Positions 62,914 through 64,000 of a stretch of 64,000 nt of DNA are shown here, piece by piece (positions within the stretch are counted from its first letter, which is position 1; each line of letters opens with the position of its first letter). This stretch comes from Polaribacter haliotis (GTDB lineage: Bacteria > Bacteroidota > Bacteroidia > Flavobacteriales > Flavobacteriaceae): the NCBI RefSeq assembly GCF_014784055.1, contig NZ_CP061813.1, forward strand, positions 2,180,001 through 2,244,000, in the 5' to 3' direction. Made by a program: the position numbers and the translations under genes. The notes under the pieces were generated by a model. The model had not been told where the DNA came from, ran no database searches, and saw only the letters and a list, made by a program, of their open reading frames with translations.

Positions 62914-64000
62914 ATGAAATTGAAACATATTCAACATTTTAAAACAGCTACTTCTGGAATTTCTCTTCCAGAAAAATTTACGTTTCCTTTTTATTACCAA
63001 CCACATCCGTTGGCTAAAATAGCTGCAAAAGAATTGCAAGATTATTTAGAAAATCAAAACGATTTTATACATAATTTCGGTTTTAATGCTGATGATAAAG
63101 AAACTGCAATCGGAAAAATGTTTGGAGTTTTAGTAGTGAAAAATAAACAAAACGAATTAGGATATTTAGCGGCTTTTTCAGGAAAATTAGAAGACGAAAG
63201 TTGCCCTGAAACATTTGTGCCACCAGTTTTCGATTTAAGAACTAAAAATAGTTTTTACAGAAAAGGCGAGTTAGAGATTGAACAGATTAGCATTCAATTA
63301 GAAGCTTTAAAAAGCGATAGAAACTATCTTCGATTAAAAAAAGAAGTAAAAAAATTATCCAAAGAAATTGAAGATGATTTAGCTCTGCAACGTAAAAAAT
63401 TGAAACTAAATAAAAGTAAAAGAAAAGCCCTAAAAAAAGAAAATATAAATGCTGATGATTTTAAAAACCTTGAAAAAAAATTAACGCAAGAAAGTTATAA
63501 CGACCAGTTTTTCTACAAAGAATTGGTGGAATATTACAATGCTAAAATTGATAAGAAAAGAACAAACCTTATTAATATTGAAGCAAATATTTCAACATTA
63601 AAAAAATTAAGGAAAACGACTTCTGCTTTTTTACAACAAACGTTGTTCGAGAAATTTCAATTTTTGAATCAGCAAAAAGAATCAAAAGCACTGATTGACA
63701 TTTTTAACAATCCCGAAATAAAACCTCCTGCTGGTTCTGGAGAATGTGCTGCTCCGAAATTATTACAGTTTGCATTTAAAAACGATTTAACGCCAATTTG
63801 TATGGCAGAATTTTGGTGGGGAATTTCGCCAAATTCAGCAATTAGAAAACACAAAAACTTTTATCCTGCTTGCCAAAGTCGATGCAAACCTATTTTAGAA
63901 CACATGTTATCTGGCATTAAAATGGATGAGAATCTATTAATCAAAGAAATTTCAAAAGACAAAGATTTAGAGATTATTTATGAAGATGATGTTTTAATTG
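62914..64000 (+). CDS. RluA-family RNA pseudouridine synthase, long form (partial, C-terminus beyond window)
   Basis: The frame runs from the ATG at 62914 to the right window edge, 362 codons. The N-terminal extension holds a coiled-coil segment (about residues 110-250). PPAGSGECAAPKLLQFAFKN follows, and at the edge YEDDVLI, where the RluA catalytic domain (normally continuing VVNKPSG) begins. Only the extension and the first strand of the catalytic domain are visible, so the catalytic Asp is outside the window. The assignment rests on recall of this long RluA-like subgroup. Confidence 0.72.
   Translation, partial: MKLKHIQHFKTATSGISLPEKFTFPFYYQPHPLAKIAAKELQDYLENQNDFIHNFGFNADDKETAIGKMFGVLVVKNKQNELGYLAAFSGKLEDESCPETFVPPVFDLRTKNSFYRKGELEIEQISIQLEALKSDRNYLRLKKEVKKLSKEIEDDLALQRKKLKLNKSKRKALKKENINADDFKNLEKKLTQESYNDQFFYKELVEYYNAKIDKKRTNLINIEANISTLKKLRKTTSAFLQQTLFEKFQFLNQQKESKALIDIFNNPEIKPPAGSGECAAPKLLQFAFKNDLTPICMAEFWWGISPNSAIRKHKNFYPACQSRCKPILEHMLSGIKMDENLLIKEISKDKDLEIIYEDDVLI

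Noticed and set aside
1..64000. Search for mobile elements, CRISPR arrays, phage genes or defence systems.
   Set aside because: No transposase, integrase, regularly spaced repeats or recognisable defence genes were seen. The gene content is chromosomal metabolism and housekeeping.

Overview
The window is AT-rich chromosomal DNA of a member of the Flavobacteriaceae (Bacteroidota), most like marine genera such as Polaribacter. The evidence is the set of gene families (alternative complex III, SusC/SusD pair, hybrid two-component regulator, class II KARI, DUF2723 protein), the weak Shine-Dalgarno signals, and two exact matches to the Bacteroidota promoter TTTG-N19-TAnnTTTG. It contains no prophage, insertion sequence, CRISPR array or recognisable defence system.

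Region 1 (1-9310, minus strand) is one respiratory operon. Alternative complex III genes actA-B-C-D-E-F run into coxB of a cytochrome c oxidase that is cut by the left window edge. Together they would move electrons from menaquinol to oxygen. A small SPOR protein diverges from it. Region 2 (9872-14654) is the rimP-nusA-infB transcription/translation operon on the minus strand. It has an exact consensus promoter and a terminator-like hairpin in its 5' leader. A universal stress protein, a DUF2238 membrane protein and a YiiX-like lipoprotein hydrolase follow on the plus strand, then a minus-strand GapN-type dehydrogenase.

Region 3 (18864-35540) is a branched-chain and aspartate-family amino-acid block. 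On the minus strand it holds leuA-leuB and ilvD-ilvB-ilvN-ilvC-ilvA; on the plus strand thrA-thrB-thrC. Two unannotated short leader peptides stand in front of it. One, Ile/Val/Thr-rich, precedes ilvD and is followed by a classical attenuator terminator. The other, Ile/Thr-rich, precedes thrA. These are the most interesting signals in the window. leuC and leuD are not in the cluster.

Region 4 (35586-47623) is a fructan/fructose utilisation locus. It encodes a hybrid two-component sensor with a periplasmic sugar-binding domain, an MFS sugar porter, a GH32 fructanase lipoprotein, SusC, SusD and a fructokinase. A truncated remnant of a FucP-type sugar permease lies at its edge. The inferred flow is extracellular fructan hydrolysis, SusCD uptake, import of fructose, and phosphorylation, induced by fructose binding to the sensor.

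Region 5 (47734-64000) is housekeeping: a VOC protein, a DUF421 protein, tRNA-Gln, a large DUF2723 membrane protein, a polysaccharide deacetylase, a cysteine-free thioredoxin-like protein, a metallophosphoesterase, DNA polymerase I, a GH3 glycosidase, a Sua5/TsaC tRNA-modification enzyme, a lipoprotein and a partial RluA-type pseudouridine synthase. One repeat element occurs twice (26235-26344 and 53051-53215), each time directly abutting the stop codon of a minus-strand gene.
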